Assembly (NCBI GenBank): GCA_947442105.1
Contig: CANEVH010000010.1
Coordinates: forward strand, 1 to 64,000
DNA length: 64,000 bases
Source of the DNA: Comamonadaceae bacterium
GTDB taxonomy: Bacteria > Pseudomonadota > Gammaproteobacteria > Burkholderiales > Burkholderiaceae_C
Reading direction: 5' to 3'
A program made the translations under genes and the position numbers. The notes beneath the pieces were generated by a model. That model did no database searches and had not been told where the DNA came from. It worked only from the letters and a program-made list of their open reading frames with translations. This document shows, piece by piece, positions 30,303 through 39,415 of the stretch; position 1 is the first letter of the stretch, and every line of letters begins with the position of its first letter.

Positions 30303-31877
30303 TCAAAAGTCGGTGGGCGCGCCGCCCTCGGACTTGCGCTTGGCCACAAAGGCGTCGAGTTCTTCCTCAATCGCCGGGTCCATGTAGGGGCGCTCATAGG
30401 CGGCCAGCTCTTTTTGCCACACGGCGTTCGCCTTATCGTAGGCGGTGGGGCGACCGCCCTCGTCCCAGGTCTCGTAGTTGCGCCAGTCCGAGATGATGGG
30501 CGAATAAAACGCCGTCTCAAAACGCTCCAGCGTGTGCGCGGTGCCAAAGTAATGGCCACCGGGGCCCACATCGCGCACCGCGTCCAGGCCCAAACCGGCC
30601 GGGCTCACGTCCAGCGGCGTCAAAAACTCGGCCACCATTTGCAAGAGGTCGCAGTCCAGGATGAATTTCTCGAACGAGGCAGTCAGACCGCCCTCCATCC
30701 AACCCGCGCTGTGCATGATGAAGTTGCCCCCGGCCTGGGTCAGCGCCCAGAGTGAAAACACCGATTCATAGGCCGCCTGCGCGTCCACGGTGTTGGCCGC
30801 GTTGACGTTGCTGGTGCGGTAGGGAATGCCGTATTTGCGGCAAAGTTGCCCGCCCACCAGCACCGCCTTCATGTACTCGGGCGTGCCAAAGGCAGGTGCG
30901 CCGCTTTTCATGTCCACATTGCTGGTAAAGCCGCCGTAGACCACGGGCGCGCCTGGGCGCACCAGCTGGGTGAGCGCAATACCGGCCAGCGCTTCGGCGT
31001 TTTGTTGCGCCAGCGCGCCGGCAATCGTCACCGGCGCCATCGCGCCCGCCAGGGTAAAGGGCGTGAGGATGATGATCTGGTTACGCGAGGACATTTCCAA
31101 AATGCCTTGCAGCATGGGCGTGTCCAGGCGCAGTGGCGATGAGCTGTTGATGATGGAAAACAGCGAGGGCTCGCGCTCCATTTGCTCATGGCTAATACCG
31201 CGCGCGATGCGGGCGATCTCCAATCCGTCCTGGTTGCGCTCTTTGCCCAGTGAATAGGCGTGAAACGCTTTGTCGGTGAGCTTGGCGATGTCGGACAGGC
31301 AATCCAGATGGCGGATGGACGCGTGCAAGTCCACCGGCTCCACCGGATAGCCGCCCGAGCAGTGGATGATGTCGTAGCGCTGTGCCAGCTTCACCAGGTT
31401 GCGGAAGTCTTGCTGGTTGCCCGCACGGCGTCCGCCTTGCATGTCCGAGGCATTGGGCGGGCTGGCCACTTGGGCGAAGGCCAGGTTTTTGCCGCCAATA
31501 TGCACATTGCGCTCGGGGTTGCGGGCGTGTAGGGTGAACTCAGAGGGGCAGGTCTTGATCGCTTCCAAAATCAAATTGCGGTCAAAGCGCACGCGTTCTG
31601 ATCCTGGGCGCACGTCGGCCCCGGCTTTCTTCAAAATTTCACGCGCGCCTTCGTGCATGAAGTCCATGCCCATTTCTTCCAAAATCGTGAGCGATGCGTT
31701 GTGGATGGCTTCTAACTCGTCCTCGGACACCATGGGCGTGGGCGCGAAGCGGTGCTTGAGGCTGCGGTACTTGGTGGTGGAGGGCGCAACGCGAATGCTG
31801 CCGCTGCCGCGACCGGCGCGACGGCGGGCCGGGGCTGCGGGCGTTGTTGCTTCTTCTGTCATGAGGGGTGTCTCCAC
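30303..31877 (-). CDS. Trimethylamine methyltransferase (MttB) family protein, non-pyrrolysine type
   Basis: 524 aa uninterrupted ORF; MttB-like regions ILEEMGMDFMHEGAREILKKAGADV, GGQLCRKYGIPYRTSNVNAANTVDAQAAYESVFSLWALTQAGGNFIMHSAGWMEGGLTASFEKFILD. Confidence 0.88.
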   Translation of the reverse strand: METPLMTEEATTPAAPARRRAGRGSGSIRVAPSTTKYRSLKHRFAPTPMVSEDELEAIHNASLTILEEMGMDFMHEGAREILKKAGADVRPGSERVRFDRNLILEAIKTCPSEFTLHARNPERNVHIGGKNLAFAQVASPPNASDMQGGRRAGNQQDFRNLVKLAQRYDIIHCSGGYPVEPVDLHASIRHLDCLSDIAKLTDKAFHAYSLGKERNQDGLEIARIARGISHEQMEREPSLFSIINSSSPLRLDTPMLQGILEMSSRNQIIILTPFTLAGAMAPVTIAGALAQQNAEALAGIALTQLVRPGAPVVYGGFTSNVDMKSGAPAFGTPEYMKAVLVGGQLCRKYGIPYRTSNVNAANTVDAQAAYESVFSLWALTQAGGNFIMHSAGWMEGGLTASFEKFILDCDLLQMVAEFLTPLDVSPAGLGLDAVRDVGPGGHYFGTAHTLERFETAFYSPIISDWRNYETWDEGGRPTAYDKANAVWQKELAAYERPYMDPAIEEELDAFVAKRKSEGGAPTDF

Positions 31878-31968
31878 GTTGAACCGACGGTGCTGCGCTT
31901 GACCCCGGTTGGGTCGTCGCGAATTCTATGCAGTGCGCGCTGGGCAGCCCCGCGTGCGCTGGCGCTGG

Positions 31969-31987
31969 CGCAATTTATTAAATTGCG
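31969..31987. promoter_or_regulatory. Candidate operator: 19-bp perfect palindrome upstream of the mttB-like gene
   Basis: CGCAATTTA-T-TAAATTGCG, about 90 bp upstream of the minus-strand start at 31877. Confidence 0.5.
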
Positions 31988-32005
31988 TACCGGCACAGGG
32001 GACAT

Positions 32006-32032
32006 AAAAAAAGCCGGTCTGCAACCGGCTTT
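32006..32032 (-). terminator. Rho-independent terminator of the SWIB-domain gene
   Basis: Minus strand AAAGCCGGTTgcagACCGGCTTTTTTT. Confidence 0.75.
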
Positions 32033-32068
32033 CTATGTTCAGTCCAGCGCGAGAGCTGGTAGCTTGGA

Positions 32069-32431
32069 TTACGACAGGTGTTTGCCGATCAAGCCCGCCA
32101 TCTCAAACATGGTGACTTGGGCTTTGCCGAATACGGCTTTCAATTTGTCGTCGGAATTGATGTTGCGCTTGTTGGTGGCGTCTTGCAGTTTGTGCTTTTT
32201 GATGTAAACCCAGAGCTTGCTGACCACCTCGGTGCGGGGCAAGGGCGTTGCGCCTACGACTGCAGCGAGCGCAGCGCTGGGGGTCAGGGGCTTCATGAAA
32301 GCCGCGTTGACTGCACGCTTTTTAGCAGGCACCGGGGCAGCGGCTTTTTTTGCAGGGGCTGCGGTTTTGACGGCGGTTACCTTTTTTGCAGGTGCCGCTT
32401 TTTTAGCGGGGGCTTTTTTTGCAGTGGCCAT
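32069..32431 (-). CDS. SWIB/MDM2-domain protein with Lys/Ala-rich histone-like N-terminus
   Basis: MATAKKAPAKKAAPAKKVTAVKTAAPAKKAAAPVPAKK followed by SWIB-like MKPLTPSAALAAVVGATPLPRTEVVSKLWVYIKKHKLQDATNKRNINSDDKLKAVFGKAQVTMFEMAGLIGKHL. Confidence 0.9.
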   Translation of the reverse strand: MATAKKAPAKKAAPAKKVTAVKTAAPAKKAAAPVPAKKRAVNAAFMKPLTPSAALAAVVGATPLPRTEVVSKLWVYIKKHKLQDATNKRNINSDDKLKAVFGKAQVTMFEMAGLIGKHLS

Positions 32432-32615
32432 TGTGAGATCGTCCTTAGGGAAGTGAATGTGGTACCAGCGATAAACTCCTCAGCTGGAGACTACATGCTA
32501 ATAGAGAAAAGGCCTGATTCCTAGAGGGGAAATACTTTTTTCAGGCGGGAAATTGTTCTTTTCGGACGAAACCCCCCAGAGCTACCATTGTTTTATCCGC
32601 TTGCCCAGATCGCTT

Positions 32616-33134
32616 ATGCACCCATTTTTGCCCACCACCGACCTGTGCGACCAGCATCTTGACGACACCAGTGGCCACTTTCGCGTGATGCCGCCGGTGT
32701 TCAAAGACTTCGGCCTGGTGCGTCGTTTCTGCGGCCCGGTGGTCACGGTGCAGTGCCTGGAGGACAACACCAGCGTGAAGGCGGCGCTGGAGTCGCCGGG
32801 CTGGCTAGAAACGGTCGATGGCCGCGTGCCCCAAGTGCTGGTGGTGGCCGGTGGCGCATCGCTGCGGCGCGCGCTCATGGGCGGCAAGCTCGGCGCCCAT
32901 GCGGTGCGCAATGGCTGGGCGGGGGTGGTGATTGACGGCTGTGTGCGCGATGTCGCCGAGTTGGCCCAGTGCGCCGTGGGCATTCGGGCGCTGGCGCTGG
33001 TGCCCATGCCCACCCAGCGCCGCGTGGTGGGGCAGACGCAGATTGCGGTGCAGATTCAGGGCGTGTGGGTGCATCCTGGCGACTGGCTGTACGCCGACGA
33101 AGACGGCATGGTGGTCAGCGCGCAGCCGTTGTAA
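32616..33134 (+). CDS. RraA family protein (regulator of ribonuclease activity A-like / aldolase-like)
   Basis: TTDLCDQHLDDTSGHFRVMPPVFKDFG...VLVVAGGASLRRALMGGKLGAHAVRNGWAGVVIDGCVRDVAEL. Confidence 0.9.
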   Translation: MHPFLPTTDLCDQHLDDTSGHFRVMPPVFKDFGLVRRFCGPVVTVQCLEDNTSVKAALESPGWLETVDGRVPQVLVVAGGASLRRALMGGKLGAHAVRNGWAGVVIDGCVRDVAELAQCAVGIRALALVPMPTQRRVVGQTQIAVQIQGVWVHPGDWLYADEDGMVVSAQPL

Positions 33135-33146
33135 GGCGAGTCGCTC

Positions 33147-33188
33147 ACGTTCCTGAAAGCTGCGCAGTACCCAGCAATCATGAAAGTT
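33147..33188. repeat. Intergenic hairpin repeat, family A copy 6 (diverged)
   Basis: ACGTTCCTGAAAGCTGCGCAGTACCCAGCAATCATGAAAGTT aligns to copy 5. Confidence 0.55.
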
Positions 33189-33196
33189 CTGGCAGG

Positions 33197-34075
33197 TTAA
33201 ACCAGGGTGCCGTGTTTTTGGCGGCCTGGCAGGGTTGCCAGCAGCAGGCCCAGCAGCGCCACAGCGAAGGCGCCCGCCTGCAAGGCGCTCAAAGGCTCAT
33301 GGAAGAAAAAAGCGCCTATGGATGCCGCCGTCAGCGGCAGCATGACGCTGAACACTCCCGCCTGGCCGGCGGGCACGGTTTGCAAACCCGTCATCCACAG
33401 CCATACTGTGCCGACGCTGGCGGCCAGGGCGTAAAACACCAGCAATCCCCAAGACCCTGCCTGCACCGCACCAAAGTCAAAGTCCAGTGCCAGGTACAGA
33501 CCGGCCGGCGTCATCAGCGCAAAGCCATAGAGGTTGATGATGGCGGCAATGCGTTTGGGGCTGATGTTGGCCGTCAGCCGCTTGCCAATCACGATGTAAG
33601 CGGCCTCGCACACTACCGCACCAAACACCAGCAAATTGCCCCACAAGGCGCGCTGCCCGTCAGCGGCACTGGCCAATGCGCCTGCGGGTTGCTTGGCCAG
33701 GGACAGCATCGCCATGCCCGCAGCGCCGCAGGCCACGGCCAGCCAGATGCGCAGGCCCATGCGTTCCTTCAGAAAGATGCCGCTCATCAGCGCCGCGACC
33801 GCTGGAATACCGGCCAGGATGACGCCTGCCGACACCGTGCTGGTCATGCTCACGCCAAACAGCATGCAAATAGAGAACATGAAATTCCCCAGGAACGATT
33901 CAAAAAACAGCAGGGTGCGCGTGCGGCGGTCCAGCGGTGCTTCCGATACCGGCTTTTTGAGCCAGGCCGCCATGGCCACCGCCGCAATGCCAAAGCGCAT
34001 CCAAGCCAGCAAAAACACAGGAATGGCCGCCACCAGCGGCTTGGTCAAGGACACGTAGACGCCGACCAAGCTCAT
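33197..34075 (-). CDS. EamA/DMT-family transporter (start may lie upstream, to about 34130)
   Basis: MSLVGVYVSLTKPLVAAIPVFLLAWMRFGIAAVAMAAWLKKP; multiple hydrophobic segments; internal Met used as conservative start. Confidence 0.8.
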   Translation of the reverse strand: MSLVGVYVSLTKPLVAAIPVFLLAWMRFGIAAVAMAAWLKKPVSEAPLDRRTRTLLFFESFLGNFMFSICMLFGVSMTSTVSAGVILAGIPAVAALMSGIFLKERMGLRIWLAVACGAAGMAMLSLAKQPAGALASAADGQRALWGNLLVFGAVVCEAAYIVIGKRLTANISPKRIAAIINLYGFALMTPAGLYLALDFDFGAVQAGSWGLLVFYALAASVGTVWLWMTGLQTVPAGQAGVFSVMLPLTAASIGAFFFHEPLSALQAGAFAVALLGLLLATLPGRQKHGTLV

Positions 34076-34216
34076 GCTCAAGGCCAGACACAGGTAGGCC
34101 AGTGGACGTTGGAAACGGTGGGTCAAGATGTTGAAGCAGAAGGTGAGGGGCGGGGCGTGCGCCCACTTTTTCAAGCATGCGCTGCGATTACCATGAGGCT
34201 CAATGGAGGTTACACG

Positions 34217-35137
34217 ATGAGCCGCGACCACTTCGCTTACGCCAATAACAGCAACCGCTTTCTGGCGGCCGATGCGCTGCACGACCAGCCTTTTGCGCTG
34301 GCCGGTATTCCGTTTGACGGCGCGGTGACCAACCGGCCTGGCGCGCGCTTTGGCCCGCAGGAAATTCGCCGCGCCAGCCTGATGCTGTGCGACGGCACGC
34401 ACCCGCACTTCAATGTGTCACCGCTTGGGCTGCTGGGCGATGCCGGCGATATGCGCTTGCCCAATGCCTCGCCCCTGCCCACGGTGCGCGAGGAAATTGA
34501 AATCCAGGCAGCGGCGCTGATGGCGCGCCACCACTGCGTGTTTGTGGGTGGCGACCACTCGGTGACTTTGCCCCTGCTGCGCGCTGCCAAAGCGCGCTAC
34601 GGCACGCTGGCCTTGGTCCACTTTGACGCCCATTGCGATACCTGGACCGACCATTTTGGCGAGCCCTCGGGCCACGGCACCTGGACCTATGAGGCATTGC
34701 AAGAAGGCCTGGTCAGCCCCCAGCACACGGTGCAGATAGGCCTGCGCTCGGGCGGCGCGCGCGCTGCGCGCGACTATGTGGCCGACCAAGGCGGGCTGAT
34801 TTTTACCGCGCGCCAGTTGCGCGGCCTCGACGGCGCGGGCCTGCAGCCCCGCATTGATGAAATCACCCAGCGCATTGGCTCCATGCCGGTCTACCTGACG
34901 CTGGACATCGATTGCCTGGACCCGGCTTTTGCCCCCGGCACCGGCACGCCTGAGCCCGGCGGCATAGGCAGCACCCAGGTGCTGACCTTTTTGGAAGAGC
35001 TGGCGGCGCTCAACTTCATTGGAATGGACTGTGTGGAAGTCGCACCCGCCTACGACCATGCCGAACTCACCAGCAATGCCGCAGCCACCTTTATCTGGAC
35101 CTATTTGTGCGGCCAAGTGGCCAAGCGCGCTGCTTAA
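34217..35137 (+). CDS. speB: Agmatinase/ureohydrolase family protein
   Basis: GGDHSVTLPLLRA, VHFDAHCDTW, LDIDCLDPAFAPGTGTPEPGG arginase-family metal-binding motifs; GGAGGT RBS before ATG 34217. Confidence 0.9.
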   Translation: MSRDHFAYANNSNRFLAADALHDQPFALAGIPFDGAVTNRPGARFGPQEIRRASLMLCDGTHPHFNVSPLGLLGDAGDMRLPNASPLPTVREEIEIQAAALMARHHCVFVGGDHSVTLPLLRAAKARYGTLALVHFDAHCDTWTDHFGEPSGHGTWTYEALQEGLVSPQHTVQIGLRSGGARAARDYVADQGGLIFTARQLRGLDGAGLQPRIDEITQRIGSMPVYLTLDIDCLDPAFAPGTGTPEPGGIGSTQVLTFLEELAALNFIGMDCVEVAPAYDHAELTSNAAATFIWTYLCGQVAKRAA

Positions 35138-35149
35138 GGAAAATCGGCC

Positions 35150-36457
35150 ATGGCTTCCCTTTTGCAATCCGACACCCAACTTAACCGCAACAGCTATTAC
35201 GAAGCCAGCGTGGTGCGTCCCGCGCCGCTGGCCCCGCTGCAAACCGACTTGAGCGCCGATGTGGTGGTGGTGGGCGCAGGGTTTGCCGGTTTGTCGGCGG
35301 CCATAGAGCTGGCGCAGCGCGGCTACCGCGTGGTGGTGTTGGAGGCAGACCGCGTGTGCAGCGGCGCATCGGGGCGCAACGGCGGCCAGACGATTGTGGG
35401 TTTTGCCAGCGGGCAGGGGCCTTTTGAGCAGCAGTTGGGCGCGGTGCGCGCCCGCCAGGCCTGGGATATGTCGCTGGAGGCCATCGATTTGATTGACCAG
35501 CGCATCGCTCAGTTTGAAATTGATTGCGACCGGGTGCATGGCTATTTGTATGTGGCGGACTCTGCGCGCAAGGCGCGCGCCTTGGAATCCGAAATGCAAA
35601 GCCTGCAGCGCAACTACGGTTTTGCCACCGAATGGGCACAAGGCGCCGCCGTGCAAAACCATATAGGCAGCACGCGCTACCAGGCCTGCGCTTATGAGAA
35701 GCATTCGGGCCACCTGCATCCGCTGAAGTACGGCCTGGGCTTGGCGCGCGCGGCTGGGTCTTTGGGCGTACAGATTTTTGAGTGTTCTGCGGTAACAGGC
35801 CTGGAGCGCGGCGCCACGGTGACCGCACGCACCGCCCAAGGCCAGGTGTGCGCGCGCTATGCGGTGCTGGCGGGCAATTGCACGCTGCCCGTTTTTGGCC
35901 CGCTGGTGGCACCTGAATTGAGCACCCGCGCCATGCCGGTGGGCACCTACATCATTGGCACCCGCGCGCTGGCGCCGGACGTGGCCGCTGCGCTCCTGCC
36001 TCGCAATGCGGCGGTGTGCGACAACAACTTCATCTTGGACTACTTTCGCCAAAGTGCCGACTTGCGCATGTTGTTTGGCGGAAGGGTGAGCTACACCACG
36101 CGCACGCCGGCTGATCTCAAGCAGACGATGGCGCAGCGCATGGCGGCGGTTTTCCCCGCCTTGCAGGGCGTGCCAGTGGACTATGTGTGGGGTGGTTTTG
36201 TAGACATCAGCATGAACCGCGCGCCCGACTTTGGGCGCTTGGGCAGCAATGTGTACTACTTGCAGGGCTTTAGCGGCCACGGTGTGGCGCTCACCGGTTT
36301 GGCCGGGCAACTGGTGGCGCAGGCGGTGGCCGGTGAGGCTGAGCGCTTCGACGTTTTCAGCGCCCTCAAACACCGCAATTTCCCCGGCGGCGCCCTGCTG
36401 CGCACGCCGACGCTGGTGCTGGGCACGCTCTACCACCGGTTGCGCGACCATTTTTGA
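35150..36457 (+). CDS. puuB: FAD-dependent oxidoreductase, gamma-glutamylputrescine oxidase-like
   Basis: NSYYEASVVRPAPLAPLQTDLSADVVVVGAGFAGLSAAIELAQRGYRVVVLEADRVCSGASGRNGGQTIVGFASG. Confidence 0.88.
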   Translation: MASLLQSDTQLNRNSYYEASVVRPAPLAPLQTDLSADVVVVGAGFAGLSAAIELAQRGYRVVVLEADRVCSGASGRNGGQTIVGFASGQGPFEQQLGAVRARQAWDMSLEAIDLIDQRIAQFEIDCDRVHGYLYVADSARKARALESEMQSLQRNYGFATEWAQGAAVQNHIGSTRYQACAYEKHSGHLHPLKYGLGLARAAGSLGVQIFECSAVTGLERGATVTARTAQGQVCARYAVLAGNCTLPVFGPLVAPELSTRAMPVGTYIIGTRALAPDVAAALLPRNAAVCDNNFILDYFRQSADLRMLFGGRVSYTTRTPADLKQTMAQRMAAVFPALQGVPVDYVWGGFVDISMNRAPDFGRLGSNVYYLQGFSGHGVALTGLAGQLVAQAVAGEAERFDVFSALKHRNFPGGALLRTPTLVLGTLYHRLRDHF

Positions 36458-36537
36458 GCGGGCGGCGGGTGCAAAATGGTGCACGAGAGTGGCCCAATTA
36501 CAACAAGCCGCGCCCAGCGGCACGAAGGATGGATGCG

Positions 36538-37905
36538 ATGACTGAACAAAAAACCATGAATTTCAACGACCTAGAGCAGTGGCTCAACGAGCGCCGGGTC
36601 ACCGAAGTGGAATGCCTGGTGCCCGACTTGACCGGGGTGGCGCGCGGCAAAATTTTGCCCCGCGCCAAGTTCACCGAAGACCGGGGCATGCGTCTGCCCC
36701 AGGCCATCGTGGCCATGGGCGTGACGGGCGAGTTTCCCGAAAGCGGCCCGTACTACGACGTGATTGACCCGACCGACAAGGACATGCAACTGCGCCCGGA
36801 CCCGTCCTCGGTGCGCATCGTGCCTTGGGCGACCGACCCCACTGCGCAGGTGATTCATGATTGTTTTGACCACGCCGGCAACCTGGTGCCTTTTGCCCCG
36901 CGCAGCGTGCTGCGCAAGGTGTGCGATTTGTTTGCCGCCGAGGGCTTGCAGCCCATCGTAGCGCCCGAGCTGGAGTTTTACCTCACCGCGCGCAACACCG
37001 ACCCCAATACCTTGCTCAAGGCGCCCATTGGCCGCAGCGGCCGGGCCGAGACTTCGCGCCAGGCCTACAGCATTGACGCCGTGAACGAATTTGACCCGCT
37101 GTTTGAAGAGATTTACGACTACAGCGACAAGATGGAACTCAACGTGGACACGCTGATCCACGAAGTGGGCGCTGGGCAAATGGAGATCAACTTTTTCCAC
37201 AACAAGCCGCTGGGTCTGGCCGACGAGGTGTTTTTCTTTAAGCGCACGGTGCGCGAGGCGGCGCTGCGCCACGATATGTACGCTACCTTCATGGCCAAGC
37301 CGATTGCCGGTGAGCCCGGCAGCGCCATGCACGTGCACCAAAGCCTGGTGGATGTGGCCAGCGGCAAAAACGTGTTCAGTAATGAAGACGGCACGCCGTC
37401 CGAGATGTTTATGCACTACATCGGCGGCTTGCAGCGCTACATTCCGGCGGCCATGGTGCTGGTGGCGCCCTATGTGAACAGCTACCGCCGCCTGAGCCGC
37501 AATTCGGCCGCGCCCATCAACATCGAGTGGGGCTATGACAACCGCACGGTGGGCATTCGCTCGCCAATTTCTACCCCTGCCGCGCGCCGGGTAGAAAACC
37601 GGGTAATCGGCTCAGACGCCAACCCGTATGTGGCCATGGCTATGACTCTGGCCTGCGGCTACCTGGGCATCAAAAACAAGATCAAACCCAAGCCGGAGAT
37701 GAAGGGCGACGCCTATTTGGCGCCCTATGCGCTGCCGCGCAGCCTCGGTGAGGCGCTGGACTGGCTGCGCCGCGAGTCGGATTTGCACGAAGTGCTGGGC
37801 AAGGAGTTCATCACCGTGTACTCGGAAATCAAAGAGCTGGAGTTCGACGAATTCATGAAAGTTATCTCCCCCTGGGAGCGCGAGCACCTGCTGTTGCACG
37901 TTTGA
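36538..37905 (+). CDS. puuA: Glutamine synthetase family protein, gamma-glutamylputrescine synthetase-like
   Basis: VECLVPDLTGVARGKILPRAKF, APELEFYL, GAGQMEINFFHNKPLGLADEVFFFKRTVREAALRHDMYATFMAKPIAGEPGSAMHVHQSL. Confidence 0.88.
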   Translation: MTEQKTMNFNDLEQWLNERRVTEVECLVPDLTGVARGKILPRAKFTEDRGMRLPQAIVAMGVTGEFPESGPYYDVIDPTDKDMQLRPDPSSVRIVPWATDPTAQVIHDCFDHAGNLVPFAPRSVLRKVCDLFAAEGLQPIVAPELEFYLTARNTDPNTLLKAPIGRSGRAETSRQAYSIDAVNEFDPLFEEIYDYSDKMELNVDTLIHEVGAGQMEINFFHNKPLGLADEVFFFKRTVREAALRHDMYATFMAKPIAGEPGSAMHVHQSLVDVASGKNVFSNEDGTPSEMFMHYIGGLQRYIPAAMVLVAPYVNSYRRLSRNSAAPINIEWGYDNRTVGIRSPISTPAARRVENRVIGSDANPYVAMAMTLACGYLGIKNKIKPKPEMKGDAYLAPYALPRSLGEALDWLRRESDLHEVLGKEFITVYSEIKELEFDEFMKVISPWEREHLLLHV

Positions 37906-37946
37906 AGCGCGTATTGCCACCCACGTTAACCAACAAGACCGATCCC

Positions 37947-39344
37947 ATGAATGCCCCACTAGACACCAAACACATCCAGGAAATGGACAGCGCGCATTTC
38001 CTCCACCCCTTTACCGACTTCAAAGACCTCAATAGCCGGGGCGCGCGGGTGATTGCCGAGGCCCGGGATATTTACGTCTGGGACTCGGAGGGCAAACGCA
38101 TGTTGGATGCGATGAGCGGACTGTGGTGCGTCAACGTGGGCTATGGCCGCCAAGAATTGGCCGACGCGGCGCACGCGCAAATGCTCAAGCTGCCTTACTA
38201 CAACAGCTTTTTCCAGACCACCAATGTGCCGGCCGCCACCCTGGCCGCCAAGCTGGCATCACTGGCGCCCACGGTGGGCGACCGCAGTTTTGAGCATATC
38301 TTTTACTCGTCCAGCGGCAGCGAGAGCAACGACTCCAACGTGCGCATGGTGCGCCGCTACTGGGATTTGCTGGGTCAGCCTGAGCGCAAAGTCATCATCG
38401 GCCGCGTCAACGGCTACCACGGCAGCACCATGGCCGGGGCCTCGCTGGGCGGCATGAGCGGCATGCACGCCCAGGGCGATTTGCCCATTCCCAATATCAC
38501 CCACATCGAGCAGCCTTACTTTTTCGAAAAAGGCCTGCCTGGCGAAAGCAGCGACGCCTTTGGCATTCGCGCTGCGGGCTGGCTGGAGGCAAAAATCCTG
38601 GAAATCGGCGCCGATAAAGTGGCGGCCTTTATTGGCGAGCCGGTGCAAGGGGCGGGCGGCGTCATCATTCCACCCGCCACCTACTGGCCCGAGATTCAGC
38701 GCATTGTGGACAAGTACGGCATCTTGCTGATAAGCGACGAGGTGATTTGCGCCTTTGGCCGCGTGGGCCACTGGTTTGCCTATGAGAAATTTGGCTACAG
38801 GCCCGACCTGGTGACTTTTGCCAAGGCGATTACCAGCGGCTACATCCCGCTGGGTGGCGTGATGGTGGGCAACCGCGTGGCCCAAGTGCTGATCGAACAA
38901 GGCGGCGAGTTCAACCACGGCTACACCTACAGCGGCCACCCTGTGGCCTGTTCGGTGGCGCTGGCCAACCTCGAAATCATGGAACGCGAAAACCTGGTGG
39001 GCCGGGTGCGTGACGATGTGGGGCCTTACTTGGCGCAAAAATTTGCAGAACTCAGTGCGCACCCGCTGGTGGGTGTGGCAGAGACATGCGGGCTGATGGC
39101 AGGCTTGGTGCTGGTGAAAGACAAAGCGAACAAAACCCCGTTCCCCGCTGAGTTGGAAGTGGGTATGCGCTGCCGCGCCCACTGCTTTGCCAACGGCTTG
39201 ATCATGCGCGCCGTAGGCGACCGCATGATTATTGCGCCGCCGCTCACCATTACTCACGCCCAGATTGACGAACTCATTGGGCTCATCCACCGCGTTTTGG
39301 ACCTGACGCTGGCCGACGCCCAAGCGGCAGGCTGGCGAGATTGA
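37947..39344 (+). CDS. Class III aminotransferase, putrescine/polyamine--pyruvate aminotransferase-like
   Basis: MDSAHFLHPFTDFKDLNSRGARVIAEARDIYVWDSEGKRMLDAMSGLWCVNVGYGR; PLP-lysine region LVTFAKAITSGYIPLGGVMV. Confidence 0.9.
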   Translation: MNAPLDTKHIQEMDSAHFLHPFTDFKDLNSRGARVIAEARDIYVWDSEGKRMLDAMSGLWCVNVGYGRQELADAAHAQMLKLPYYNSFFQTTNVPAATLAAKLASLAPTVGDRSFEHIFYSSSGSESNDSNVRMVRRYWDLLGQPERKVIIGRVNGYHGSTMAGASLGGMSGMHAQGDLPIPNITHIEQPYFFEKGLPGESSDAFGIRAAGWLEAKILEIGADKVAAFIGEPVQGAGGVIIPPATYWPEIQRIVDKYGILLISDEVICAFGRVGHWFAYEKFGYRPDLVTFAKAITSGYIPLGGVMVGNRVAQVLIEQGGEFNHGYTYSGHPVACSVALANLEIMERENLVGRVRDDVGPYLAQKFAELSAHPLVGVAETCGLMAGLVLVKDKANKTPFPAELEVGMRCRAHCFANGLIMRAVGDRMIIAPPLTITHAQIDELIGLIHRVLDLTLADAQAAGWRD

Positions 39345-39415
39345 CTCCTATAATTTTCCTCGGCTCTGTATTGCCTCCCCGTAATTTGATTTCCCCTCTT
39401 TTTTTGGAGATTCCT

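Noticed and set aside
28578-30755. 725-aa plus-strand ORF opposite the DMGDH-like gene
   Set aside because: His/Ala/Gly-rich antisense reading frame with no motif; minus strand encodes clear flavoprotein and MttB homologues.
30303-31877. Pyrrolysine-containing MttB
   Set aside because: The ORF is continuous without an in-frame TAG, so it belongs to the non-Pyl MttB superfamily.
32969-35137. 722-aa plus-strand ORF that would add about 400 aa to the agmatinase
   Set aside because: Only the C-terminal part from ATG 34217 (with GGAGGT RBS) is ureohydrolase; the rest overlaps rraA out of frame and runs antisense to the DMT transporter.
34418-36523. 701-aa minus-strand ORF opposite speB/puuB
   Set aside because: Antisense artefact: low-complexity His/Gln/Ala-rich translation opposite well-supported enzymes.
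37850-37870. TTCATGAAAGTTATC inside puuA as another repeat-family copy
   Set aside because: Matches only one arm and lies in coding sequence encoding a conserved EFMKVISPWER segment; no second arm or GGTGC core.
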